Under the pieces are notes generated by a model. It ran no database searches, was not told where the DNA came from, and saw only the letters and a list, made by a program, of their open reading frames with translations. A stretch of 64,000 nt of DNA from Deltaproteobacteria bacterium. GTDB lineage: Bacteria; Desulfobacterota; Desulfarculia; Desulfarculales; Desulfarculaceae. This document shows, in pieces, positions 7,288 to 15,590 of the stretch; position 1 is the stretch's first letter, and each line of letters begins with the position of its first letter. The stretch is from NCBI GenBank assembly GCA_020444165.1, contig JAHLLK010000006.1:70859-134858 (forward strand), given 5' to 3'. A program made the position numbers and the translations under genes.

Positions 7288-8811
7288 TCAACTGTTGTGC
7301 GATAAAAAGATTTCTTCGAATTGCCGTTCGAGGCTGGCGAAGGCCTCCAGCACGCGGGGATCGAACCATCCCGGCTTGAGGCGGTCGTCGCCCCGGGTAA
7401 TTATCTCCACGGCCCGCGCGTGGCTGAAGGGCGGCTTGTAGGCCCGGGGGCTCCTCAGGGCGTCATACACATCGGCCAGCATGGTGATGCGGCCCGACAG
7501 GGGGATATCCTCCCTGGCCAGGCCGTAGGGATAGCCCGAGCCGTCCCAATGCTCGTGATGGGAAAGCGCCACCTCGCGGGCCATGGCCAGGCGGGGGTCG
7601 TCGCCCAGGATGCGCGCCCCGTGCACGGTGTGCAGCTTCACCTCGGCCCACTCCCGCGCGTCCAGGGGCCCCTTTTTCATGAGCACGTCCGGATGCACGT
7701 GCAGCTTGCCCACGTCGTGCATCTGGGCGGAGTAGCCCAGCACCTGGACGAAGCCCTCCTGGCAGCCCAGGGTCTCGGCCACCAGGGCGGCGTAGGCGTT
7801 GACCCGGGCGATGTGCATGCCCGTGTCCTCGTCGTGCATCTCCGCCGCCCGGGCCAGGGCCGAAATGGTGTAGAGGAAGGCCCGCTCCACCTCCTGGATC
7901 TGGGAACTGATGGTCTTCAGGAAAAGGTGGATGGTGCCCGCCAGGCTGGAGAGCACCTGGGCGTCATAGGTGCCCACGGTCTTGCCGAAGTCGGTGGCCA
8001 AGAGGGCCACCTCGTTGGAGCGGTAGCCCACGATGTTCTTGAGCGGCGGCTTTTCGCCCACGTGGGCCCACAAGGGGTCCCGCCGGAAGCCCAGCCCCGG
8101 CTCCTCTTCCAGGTTCACCCAGAAGAGATTCTTGCCCCGGAAGACACTCTCCAGCCCCGCCGCGGACAACTCCCGGGCCAGGGGACGGTGGTCCATCTGG
8201 TCGTTGGCCCGGTAATAGGCCCAGCCGGTCCAGTCGCCCTGGGGGGTGGCCGACAACAGGATCACCCGTTCCGGCCGGGTGGCCTCGAAGGAGCCGGCCC
8301 CCAGGAGGAAGTCCATGAGCCGGTCCATGTTGTCGTGCACGTTGAACTGGTAGGGATCGAAGCTCCTGAGGAGGGTGTTGGTGAACGTGGCGATGCCGGC
8401 CAGGCGTTGGTAGGCCCCTTCCAGCTCGTCGTTCAGTTCCTTGACCCGGAGGAGCGAGCGGCAGCGGGTCAACAGCTCGGCCGAGTTTACCGGTTTGGAC
8501 AGGAAGTCGTCCGCCCCGGCCTCCAGACCCTTGATCTTGTCATCCAACTGCCCCAGACCGGTGATCATCACCACGGGAATGCGCCGGGTGGCCTCGTCGG
8601 CCTTCAGGCGGCGGCAGACCTCATAGCCGTCCATACCGGGCATCATGATGTCCAGGAGGATCAAATCGGGCCGCTGGGAGCGGGCCAGGGTGAGGGCCGT
8701 GGCGCCTTCCTGCACCCCCTCCACCCGAGCCCCGTGCACGGCGAAAAGCTCCTCCATCAGGGCCAGGTTGGAGGCCTCATCGTCGACGATTAACACCCGG
8801 GCTTTCATCAT
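7288..8811 (-). CDS. Response regulator with HD-GYP c-di-GMP phosphodiesterase domain
   Basis: REC domain at the N-terminus (VLIVDDEASN, phospho-acceptor in LILLDIMMPGMDG, SKPVN lysine), a central GAF-like region (about 160-300), then an HD-GYP domain with HDEDTGMHIAR, MHDVGKLHVHPDVL and SHHEHWDGSGYPYGL. HD-GYP proteins hydrolyse c-di-GMP; the HDxGK metal ligands and the GYP (here GYPYG) signature are intact. Start uncertain: ATG at 8811 or 8808 was chosen; a GTG at 8835 is also in frame and none has a strong ribosome site. Single-gene unit with its own terminator. Confidence 0.9.
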   Translation of the reverse strand: MMKARVLIVDDEASNLALMEELFAVHGARVEGVQEGATALTLARSQRPDLILLDIMMPGMDGYEVCRRLKADEATRRIPVVMITGLGQLDDKIKGLEAGADDFLSKPVNSAELLTRCRSLLRVKELNDELEGAYQRLAGIATFTNTLLRSFDPYQFNVHDNMDRLMDFLLGAGSFEATRPERVILLSATPQGDWTGWAYYRANDQMDHRPLARELSAAGLESVFRGKNLFWVNLEEEPGLGFRRDPLWAHVGEKPPLKNIVGYRSNEVALLATDFGKTVGTYDAQVLSSLAGTIHLFLKTISSQIQEVERAFLYTISALARAAEMHDEDTGMHIARVNAYAALVAETLGCQEGFVQVLGYSAQMHDVGKLHVHPDVLMKKGPLDAREWAEVKLHTVHGARILGDDPRLAMAREVALSHHEHWDGSGYPYGLAREDIPLSGRITMLADVYDALRSPRAYKPPFSHARAVEIITRGDDRLKPGWFDPRVLEAFASLERQFEEIFLSHNS

Positions 8812-9001
8812 ATGGTAGGCATCTGTCGCTGCCACCCCGTGTCCGGACCCTGGGGGTACCTTGCTGGAGATAAAAGTGTATCTTCAGCTTGTAGCATTAT
8901 TCGGACGCCGGGTCAATTTTGTGTTTCACTTGGCCCCTTTCCGGGCGCCCTCCGGCTCCCGGCCGCGGAAGCCTCGGAAAAAGTCTTGGAATGGTGGCCA
9001 G

Positions 9002-9030
9002 TTGACACGGGGGGCCTGCTTTGATAGGTT
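9002..9030 (+). promoter_or_regulatory. Sigma-70-type promoter
   Basis: TTGACA (9002-9007), 17 bases, TAGGTT (9025-9030), about 190 bases upstream of the SH3-domain gene. The perfect -35 box is convincing, the -10 less so. The rest of 8836-9221 holds only this and a hairpin. Confidence 0.5.
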
Positions 9031-9105
9031 TCAACCGTCTCGGGCCGTACCGGGGGGATCACCCCGGAAAGCCGGTTCCGGCCGTGTACGGCCCGCGATT
9101 CTTCC

Positions 9106-9136
9106 GGCGAAAAGCGCCCGGCGGGCGCTTTTCGCC
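9106..9136. repeat. Perfect 14-bp hairpin
   Basis: GGCGAAAAGCGCCC, loop GGC, GGGCGCTTTTCGCC, in the leader of the SH3-domain gene, without a T tract. Role unknown; it could be a leader structure or part of the local hairpin repeats. Confidence 0.6.
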
Positions 9137-9221
9137 CCCGAACGCCCGAAGGCCCCGCCCCCCACTGGCAGGCCGGGCCCCGGGCAAACAGGCTCCCCCC
9201 CGGGGAGCCGGGAGTGTTTGC

Positions 9222-9881
9222 ATGTCCTCCGCCAGGTTCCGTTTGGTCTTGGCGGCCGCCCTGTTGGCGGCCCTCGCTCTGCCCTCCCTGGCCTGGTCCC
9301 AGGAAACCATGTACATCTCCGACCACCTGCAAGTGACCGTCCGCACCGGCACCAGCATGGAAAACAAGATCATCGCCGTGCTGGATTCCGGCGACATGGT
9401 CAAGCTCCTGGACAAGACCGCCGACGGGTGGGGCAAGATCATCACCCCCAAGGGTAAAGAAGGCTGGATGCTCCTGCGATATCTCACGGTGGAAAAGCCC
9501 GCGGCCCTGAAATTGGCCGAGCTGGACCCCCAGGCCAAGAACTACGCCCAGAAGCTGGAAGAGTTGAGCAAGGAAAATCAAACGCTCAAGGACGACCTCA
9601 ACCGGGCCCAGAGTCAGGTCAAGGACGTCTCCCAGAGCTTCAACCGCCTGAAGACCGAATCCGCGGACGTCCTGAAGCTCAAGAAGGATTACGAGTCCTT
9701 GAAGGCCGGCTATCAGGAGCAGGCCCAGCAGATGAAGATGCTGTCGGCCGAGAACGAATCCCTCAAGTTCGGGACCAACCTCAAGTGGTTCCTGGCCGGC
9801 GGCGGGGTGCTGTTGGTGGGCTGGCTCATGGGCCTGATGCTGCACCGCTCCCGGCGTAACCGCCACTCCCTCCTGGAATAA
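9222..9881 (+). CDS. SH3-domain/coiled-coil membrane protein (TIGR04211-like, YgiM-type)
   Basis: 219 residues: signal peptide (MSSARFRLVLAAALLAALAL...AWS), bacterial SH3 domain (YISDHLQVTVRTGTSMENKI ... GWGKIITPKGKEGWMLLRYL), a long coiled coil (about residues 90-180, ENQTLKDDLNRAQSQV, LKKDYESLKAGYQEQ) and a C-terminal membrane helix (WFLAGGGVLLVGWLMGLML) with a basic tail. This order is that of the TIGR04211/YgiM family, periplasmic proteins anchored by the C-terminal helix; function unclear, possibly cell-wall related. Followed closely by the 9887 gene. Confidence 0.8.
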   Translation: MSSARFRLVLAAALLAALALPSLAWSQETMYISDHLQVTVRTGTSMENKIIAVLDSGDMVKLLDKTADGWGKIITPKGKEGWMLLRYLTVEKPAALKLAELDPQAKNYAQKLEELSKENQTLKDDLNRAQSQVKDVSQSFNRLKTESADVLKLKKDYESLKAGYQEQAQQMKMLSAENESLKFGTNLKWFLAGGGVLLVGWLMGLMLHRSRRNRHSLLE

Positions 9882-9886
9882 GCCCC

Positions 9887-10663
9887 TTGCCTCGGGTCCG
9901 GGCCGCTTGGCCCACCCTGGCCGTGCTCTGGGGCGCGGCTCTCTGGTGCCTGGCTGGAGGCCTGGCCCTGGGCTGGCCTGGTCCGGCCGGGGCCCAGGTC
10001 CGCGCCGCGGCCGCCCCGCCGCCCCAGGCGGTGGTGACCCTGCGGCCCACGGAGGCGACCCTGCCCGGGGGCGGACGCCGGGCGGTGGCCGCCGGCCAAG
10101 CCCTGACCTTTCTCCGCGCCGACGCGGCGGGCCTCTGGGCCGCCGCCCTGGGCCCCGGGGGCACGCCCTCGCCGGCCACCCTGCAGGCCCAGGCGCAGGC
10201 GCCGGGACGGGAGCCGGTGTTCCAGGTCTCCTGCCCGGCCCTGGCCGCCGCCCCCTGGGTGAACGCCACGGCCCTGGCCTTGGCGGACGGCCCGGTCCCG
10301 GCCCCCGGCCACCCGGTGCAGCTCCTTGTGGCTTGGTGGGGCCGCCTGCCGGCCGCTGACGCGGTGGCCTTGCCCGGCCTGGCCGCCTGGCAGGCCGCGC
10401 GCCTGGCCCGCCTGGCCGTGGCCCGGGTGCCCGGCCCGGTGCGGGAGCGGCTGCTGGCCGGCCGCCTGGTGGAGGGCGATGACATGTGGCGGGCCACTCT
10501 GGCCTGGGGCCAACCCCAGCGCAGATTCATGGTCAACCATCTGCAGGACGAAGAGCATTTCGTTTACATTTGGCCGGGTTGGCGCCCGGTCTACTTGAGT
10601 TTTAAAAGCGGCGGCCTGGTCCGGGTGCCACCATTGGTGCCATCAGTCAACCAATCCAAGTAA
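9887..10663 (+). CDS. Exported hypothetical protein
   Basis: 258 residues, Ala/Pro-rich. An N-terminal hydrophobic stretch (LAVLWGAALWCLAGGLALGW) looks like a signal sequence; the rest has no recognised domain. The C-terminal part (MWRATLAWGQPQRRFMVNHL, VYIWPGWRPVYLSFKSGG) is less biased in composition and looks like real protein. Starts at TTG 9887, five bases after the previous stop, with only a weak GGAAUAAG-like site, so the start is uncertain. Likely cotranscribed with the SH3-domain gene. Confidence 0.5.
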   Translation: MPRVRAAWPTLAVLWGAALWCLAGGLALGWPGPAGAQVRAAAAPPPQAVVTLRPTEATLPGGGRRAVAAGQALTFLRADAAGLWAAALGPGGTPSPATLQAQAQAPGREPVFQVSCPALAAAPWVNATALALADGPVPAPGHPVQLLVAWWGRLPAADAVALPGLAAWQAARLARLAVARVPGPVRERLLAGRLVEGDDMWRATLAWGQPQRRFMVNHLQDEEHFVYIWPGWRPVYLSFKSGGLVRVPPLVPSVNQSK

Positions 10664-10833
10664 AATCCATGCGTTAATCCCCGGCACCTCCCTGGCCGGC
10701 CTTGCACACCCTTGCCCAGGCCGGTAAACTTTCCGCGTTTTCCTCAGCAATTCGCCGTTGCCGGCCGCGCCGGCCGGCCCGGCCCCTTGCCGGAGGCGCC
10801 AGCCCCCGGCGGAAGGGGAAGGAAAGGATCAGG

Positions 10834-12609
10834 GTGGGCTCCCGGGCATTCAACTCCCAACGTCTGGAACAAAACCTCCAGGTGCTGGCCTCGGTATCAC
10901 CTGAGGTGGCCGGCTGGTTGGGCGAGGAGTCGCACCACCTGACCCTGCCGCCCCCGGGGGCCTGGCCCCGCCCCTGCCTGGACAACAGCCACCGCCTCTG
11001 CTGCCCCAAGGGTGACGAGGGCGGGGTGACCCTGGTCTTGGGTGGCGGGCTGCTGGACGAGGTGGTGGATCTCTTGCACACCACGCCGGCGGGCCGCCAG
11101 GTTTTCGTGCTGGAGCCCCGGGCCCCTCTCCTCTTGAGCGCTCTGGGCCGCCATGACCTCACCGCTCCCCTGTGCGAGGAAGAGCTGGTGCTCCTGGCCC
11201 CGGAGGAGGGCGCCCTGGAGCTGGGGCTCAGCCGCAACCCCCAGTTGGCCCTGACCCCCCGCCTGGAGATGCTGCACCTGCATCTGGGCCCCGGCGACCC
11301 CCAGACCCACGCGGCCCAGGCCCGGCTCTACCGCCTTTTGGGCCACGCCCGCCAGCGCCGCGAGGTGAGCCTCAACTGGGAGCCGGTGGCCGGGGCCAAC
11401 CTCCTGGCCAACCTGAACCTGGCGGCCCTCATGGGCGGGGCCCGGCGCCTTTTCGGCTGCCTGGCCGGGAGGCCGGCCATCCTGGCAGCCGCGGGCCCCG
11501 GCCTGGGCCCGGCCCTGGAGAAACTGGCCGGGCGATTGGCCGGGGCGGTGTTCTTCAGCACAGCCAAGGCCCTGCCCCAGGTCTTGGCCGCGGGCATCCT
11601 GCCCAGCGCGGCCGGCCTGGCCAAACCCACCCCGGGCTTCCCCCATCCCCTGGACTTTCCCGAGCTGGCCCACATCCCCCTGGTGGCCGAGGAAACCGCC
11701 CACGCCCAGACGCTGCGCTCCTACCCCGGCCCCCGGGTCCTGACCCTGGGCGCCCGGGGAACCGCCCTGGGGCCCTTTGCCAAGCTGGCCGGCGCCTTCA
11801 CTCCCCAGACCCACGCCCTGTGCCGCCTGGCCGAGATGGCCGCCTTTGCCGGCTGCGAGCCCCTGATCCTGGTGGGCTCGGAGCTATCGGACCCGGAAGG
11901 CGAACTGGTGATGCCGGCCATGGACGGCGGCTCGATCAAGGCCTCGCTGCAGCACGCGGCCGCGGCTGGAGCCCTGGCCCGGGTCCTGGCCCGTTGGGAG
12001 GTGGGGGCCTTGTGCGTTTCCCGCAAGGGGGTGGCCATCCCCGGGGTGCGCGCCATCCGCCTGGAGGAGCTGACTCCCCATCTGGGCGGCCCGGGGCAGC
12101 CGGCCGCGGTGCCTCCCTTTGGCGAGGAATGGCTCACCGCCCCGGAGCTGATGGACTATGCCGAGGGGCTCAGCCGCGCCGCCCTGGCCGCCACCCGGCT
12201 GTGGCAGCGGGCCGCGGCGCCCCTGGCCGACGAGCCGCCGCCGGGCGACCCGGGCGCCAAGAGCTGGTTGGCCGCGGCGGACCAGCTTTACATGGCCCTG
12301 GCCGACCAGTCCGCGGCCGACACCATGTTCTCGGCCTTTTTGGACGGCTGCCTGGTGCGCTCCTTCCACCGGCGCTACAGCCTGGCCTGCCGGGGGCGCC
12401 AGGGCGTGATCCGGGTGGAAGACGCCAGCCGGGAGCTGCTCTTGTGCCTGCGGGAAATGTCCAGCCAGGCCGGCATATTGTCCCAGGGGCTGTGGGAGGC
12501 GGCGGGCCGCTTCCGCTCCCTGGCCCAGGCCATGGAGGACCGCGACCAGGAGCTGGTGGCCGGCTTTGCCCAGAGCCTGGGCCGGGAGCAGCTGACGCCG
12601 CCCTGGTAA
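10834..12609 (+). CDS. Maf/DUF115-like motility accessory (flagellin glycosylation) protein
   Basis: 591 residues. N-terminal region SQRLEQNLQVLASVSPEVAG resembles the Maf N-terminus; the central block AILAAAGPGLGPALEKLAGR...AVFFSTAKALPQVLAAGILP and HTALCRLAEMAAFAGCEPLILVGSE (in part) matches DUF115/MptE-like domains of motility accessory factors, which transfer nonulosonic acids to flagellin. The usual GPSL is GPGL here. GTG at 10834 was chosen because AGGAAAGG lies just upstream; the longer frame begins with Arg/Pro-rich junk. No flagellin or nonulosonate genes adjoin it. Confidence 0.65.
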   Translation: MGSRAFNSQRLEQNLQVLASVSPEVAGWLGEESHHLTLPPPGAWPRPCLDNSHRLCCPKGDEGGVTLVLGGGLLDEVVDLLHTTPAGRQVFVLEPRAPLLLSALGRHDLTAPLCEEELVLLAPEEGALELGLSRNPQLALTPRLEMLHLHLGPGDPQTHAAQARLYRLLGHARQRREVSLNWEPVAGANLLANLNLAALMGGARRLFGCLAGRPAILAAAGPGLGPALEKLAGRLAGAVFFSTAKALPQVLAAGILPSAAGLAKPTPGFPHPLDFPELAHIPLVAEETAHAQTLRSYPGPRVLTLGARGTALGPFAKLAGAFTPQTHALCRLAEMAAFAGCEPLILVGSELSDPEGELVMPAMDGGSIKASLQHAAAAGALARVLARWEVGALCVSRKGVAIPGVRAIRLEELTPHLGGPGQPAAVPPFGEEWLTAPELMDYAEGLSRAALAATRLWQRAAAPLADEPPPGDPGAKSWLAAADQLYMALADQSAADTMFSAFLDGCLVRSFHRRYSLACRGRQGVIRVEDASRELLLCLREMSSQAGILSQGLWEAAGRFRSLAQAMEDRDQELVAGFAQSLGREQLTPPW

Positions 12610-12741
12610 GCCCCGGCCCCGGCCCTGGCCCTGCCCCGGCCGGCACCCCCGCGTTGACTCCGCCCCGCCCAGATTATAGGATGGGGCCAATTCCCCGCCC
12701 CCTCCGAGGGGCATCGCTTTTTCCGCCGGAGAACAAAAGCA

Positions 12742-14058
12742 ATGATCAAGCGCTACACCCTGCCGGCCATGGGCCGCATCTGGACCGATGAGAACAAGTA
12801 CGACGCCTGGCTGTCCGTGGAGCTGGCCGCCTGCCGCGCCTGGCACAAGCTGGGGCGCATCCCCGCCGAGGCCCTGGCCGAGATCGAGGGCAAGGCCGCC
12901 TGCACGGTGGCTCGGGTGGAGGAGATCGAGCAGGAGACCCAGCACGACGTCATCGCCTTTCTGACCAACGTGGCCGAGTGTGTGGGCCCGGCCAGCCGCT
13001 TCGTGCACCTGGGCCTCACCTCCTCCGACGTGCTGGACACGGCCTTTGCCCTCTTGTTGAAGGAGTCCGGCGAGCTTATCCTCACGGCCCTGGACGGGCT
13101 GTTGGCCGCCTTGGAGCGCCGGGCCAAGGAGCACAAGTACACCCTGCAAATGGGCCGCAGCCACGGCATCCACGCCGAGCCGGTGACCTTCGGCCTGAAG
13201 CTGGCCGGCTTCCACGCCGAGTTCCAAAGGGACCGGCAGCGCCTGGCCCGGGCCATCACCGCGGCGGCCCGGGGCAAGATCAGCGGCGCGGTGGGCACCT
13301 ACGCCCACGTGCCGCCGGAGCTGGAGCGCATGGTCATGGCCGAGCTGGGCCTGACCCCGGCCGTGGCCTCCACCCAGGTGGTGAGCCGCGACGGCATCTC
13401 CGAGTACTTCTGCACGCTCGCCATCCTGGGCGGGACCATCGAGCGCCTGGCCCTGGAAATCCGGCACCTGCAGCGCACCGAGGTGCTGGAGGCGGAAGAG
13501 TCCTTTGCCAAGGGGCAGAAGGGCTCCTCGGCCATGCCCCACAAAAGAAACCCCATCGGCTCGGAGAACCTTTCGGGCCAGGTGCGGCTCTTGAGAGCCT
13601 ATGCCCTGGCCTCCCTGGAGAACCAGGCCCTGTGGCACGAGCGGGACATCAGCCACTCCAGCGTGGAGCGCACCATCGGCCCGGACGCCGACATCCTGGC
13701 CCACTACTGCCTGGTGCGGCTCACCCGGATCGTGGACAACCTGACCGTGTATCCCGAGCGCATGGAGCGGAACCTGAACCTCACCGGCGGGCTGATCCAC
13801 AGCCAGGAGGTGCTCCTGGCCCTGGTGGACCGGGGGCTGTCCCGGGAGGACGCCTACCGCCTGGTGCAGGGCAAGGCCATGGACACCTGGCGGGAGGGCG
13901 GCAGCTTCCAGGAGCGCCTGGCCGCCGACCCCGAGGTCATGGCCGCCCTGGGGCCGGACGCCGCCGCGGCCCTGGACCGGCTTTTCGACCCCAAGAACCA
14001 TCTGAAGCAGGTGGACTACATCTTTGACCAGGTCTTCGGCCCGGCGGGAGAGGCTTGA
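12742..14058 (+). CDS. purB: Adenylosuccinate lyase
   Basis: 438 residues. Catalyses two purine-synthesis steps: SAICAR to AICAR and adenylosuccinate to AMP. The fumarase/aspartase-superfamily signature GSSAMPHKRNPIGSENLSG is complete, with earlier conserved segments TQHDVIAF, HLGLTSSDVLDTA and GRSHGIHAEPVTFG carrying the catalytic residues. ATG 12742 preceded by GGAG. The stop TGA at 14056-14058 shares its last base with the ATG of the next lipoprotein gene, so the two are translationally coupled. Confidence 0.97.
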   Translation: MIKRYTLPAMGRIWTDENKYDAWLSVELAACRAWHKLGRIPAEALAEIEGKAACTVARVEEIEQETQHDVIAFLTNVAECVGPASRFVHLGLTSSDVLDTAFALLLKESGELILTALDGLLAALERRAKEHKYTLQMGRSHGIHAEPVTFGLKLAGFHAEFQRDRQRLARAITAAARGKISGAVGTYAHVPPELERMVMAELGLTPAVASTQVVSRDGISEYFCTLAILGGTIERLALEIRHLQRTEVLEAEESFAKGQKGSSAMPHKRNPIGSENLSGQVRLLRAYALASLENQALWHERDISHSSVERTIGPDADILAHYCLVRLTRIVDNLTVYPERMERNLNLTGGLIHSQEVLLALVDRGLSREDAYRLVQGKAMDTWREGGSFQERLAADPEVMAALGPDAAAALDRLFDPKNHLKQVDYIFDQVFGPAGEA

Positions 14059-14669
14059 TGAGCCTCCGGGCGCTTGGCTGGGCCCTGTTGGGCTGCCTGG
14101 CGGCCCTGGCCGTGGCCGGCTGCCAGGCGGCCAGCCATTTGGCCGGCGAGGTGGATCCCCGGGGCCGGCCGGCCGAGCAGGCCTACCGGGAGGTGTTGGA
14201 CCGCTATCTGGTGGAGAAAAAGGACCACACCGAGACGGTGCTCAACCTGATGGTGACCGCCCTGCCCCTGAACTGGCCGGTGCGCCAGGCCCAGGTGGGC
14301 CGCCTGGCCGCAGCCTTTCTGCTGGAACCGGCTCAAAAAGAGGAGAAGCTGGCCGGGCAGCGGGAGGATTTCGCCAAATACGACGCGGTGGTGGTCAGCT
14401 TCTACACCGCGGAGAAGTCCTGGAACCGCCTGGCCGGGTTCCAGTCCCCCTGGCGGGTGTTCCTGAGCGGCCCGGTCGGCCGGGTGGCCCCGGCCGACAT
14501 CCGGCGCATCAGCGAGAAAAACCCCCAAAACGAAGCGCTCTACCCCTTCTGGGGCCAGTGGAGCGACCTGTATATCCTGCGTTTCCCCAAGACCGGGGAC
14601 CCGGCGCCCACCACCCTGGTGGTCACCGGCCCGGCCGGCCGGGTGGAACTGCCCCTGGAGCTCCGTTAG
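14058..14669 (+). CDS. Hypothetical lipoprotein
   Basis: 203 residues. Signal peptide with lipobox LAVAGC (Cys about 22). The mature part has no recognised domain; it contains YDAVVVSFYTAEKSWNRLAG and a C-terminal segment on force/measurement-like beta strands (YILRFPKTGDP). It starts in a TGATG overlap with purB and is followed 35 bases later by the FRG gene, so the three are probably one operon. Function unknown. Confidence 0.7.
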   Translation: MSLRALGWALLGCLAALAVAGCQAASHLAGEVDPRGRPAEQAYREVLDRYLVEKKDHTETVLNLMVTALPLNWPVRQAQVGRLAAAFLLEPAQKEEKLAGQREDFAKYDAVVVSFYTAEKSWNRLAGFQSPWRVFLSGPVGRVAPADIRRISEKNPQNEALYPFWGQWSDLYILRFPKTGDPAPTTLVVTGPAGRVELPLELR

Positions 14670-14703
14670 CGGAGGCCAGCGGACCGGAAAGCCGAGGCAT
14701 AAG

Positions 14704-15540
14704 TTGGACCACACTCCCAACGACGTGATCGTGCAGAGCTGGAGCGAGCTTTGCGAGCTGTTGTACACGGATTCCTGGCAGCGGGACATCGGGCGCTACC
14801 GCTCCAACTACGCCTTCCGGGGGGTGTCGGACCGGCGCTATGACCTGCAGCACCGTTTCGCCCGCTTTTGCTCAGGGCATCCCCACCTGGAGTACCACCT
14901 GCTCCGCAACTTCCGCAAATACGCCCAGGTGCCCGGGGACGCCCAGTTCTCCGACTGGCGTTGGATGACCCTGGCCCAGCACTACGGCCTGCCCACCCGG
15001 CTTTTGGACTGGACCTACTCCCCTTTCGTGGCGGTGCATTTCGCCACGGCCAAAACCCTGGAGCCCCAGACCGACGCGGCGGTTTGGATGGTGGATTTCG
15101 TGCGGGTGAACCAGACCCTGCCGCCGCCATTGGCCGATGTGTTGGCCGAGGAAAAGGCCAACGCCTTCACCCTGGGCATGCTGGAGAGGGCCCTGCCCAA
15201 CCTGAGGGCCCTGGTCAAGGTGGCCGACGGGGACCAACGGGAGTTGGCCCTGTTCGTGGAGCCGCCTTCCTTGGACGCCCGCATCATCAACCAGTTCGCC
15301 TTGTTCTCCGTGACCTCCACCCCCACCCAGGGGCTGGATGTCTGGCTGGCCGACCATCCGGAATTTTACCGGCGGCTCATCATTCCCCGGGAGCTGAAGT
15401 GGGAGGTGCGGGACAAGCTGGACCAGGCCAACATCACCGAGCGGACCCTGTTCCCCGGTCTGGACGGCCTGGCCCGCTGGCTGACCCGCCACTACAGCCC
15501 GGCCATGTGCCTGGACGCCGCAACGCCCCCCGGCGAATAA
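14704..15540 (+). CDS. FRG-domain protein
   Basis: 278 residues. The FRG motif is clear: NYAFRGVSDRRYDLQHRFAR (about residues 35-54), MTLAQHYGLPTRLLDWTYSPFVAVHFATA and ARIINQFALFSVTSTP. FRG domains are found alone or in defence/toxin contexts and resemble a nucleotidyl/ADP-ribosyl fold in distant comparisons; activity unknown. Starts at TTG 14704 with GAGG about 9 bases upstream. Position just after purB and a lipoprotein suggests operon membership but not a defined role. Confidence 0.85.
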   Translation: MDHTPNDVIVQSWSELCELLYTDSWQRDIGRYRSNYAFRGVSDRRYDLQHRFARFCSGHPHLEYHLLRNFRKYAQVPGDAQFSDWRWMTLAQHYGLPTRLLDWTYSPFVAVHFATAKTLEPQTDAAVWMVDFVRVNQTLPPPLADVLAEEKANAFTLGMLERALPNLRALVKVADGDQRELALFVEPPSLDARIINQFALFSVTSTPTQGLDVWLADHPEFYRRLIIPRELKWEVRDKLDQANITERTLFPGLDGLARWLTRHYSPAMCLDAATPPGE

Positions 15541-15590
15541 GGGAGCCTGGGGCGGACCCGCGCTGGTCCGTGGTCCCTGGTCCTTAATCC

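Noticed and set aside
11884..14001. 705-codon minus-strand open frame across the Maf-like and purB genes
   Set aside because: It is the antisense shadow typical of very GC-rich genes; the plus strand has PurB and Maf motifs.
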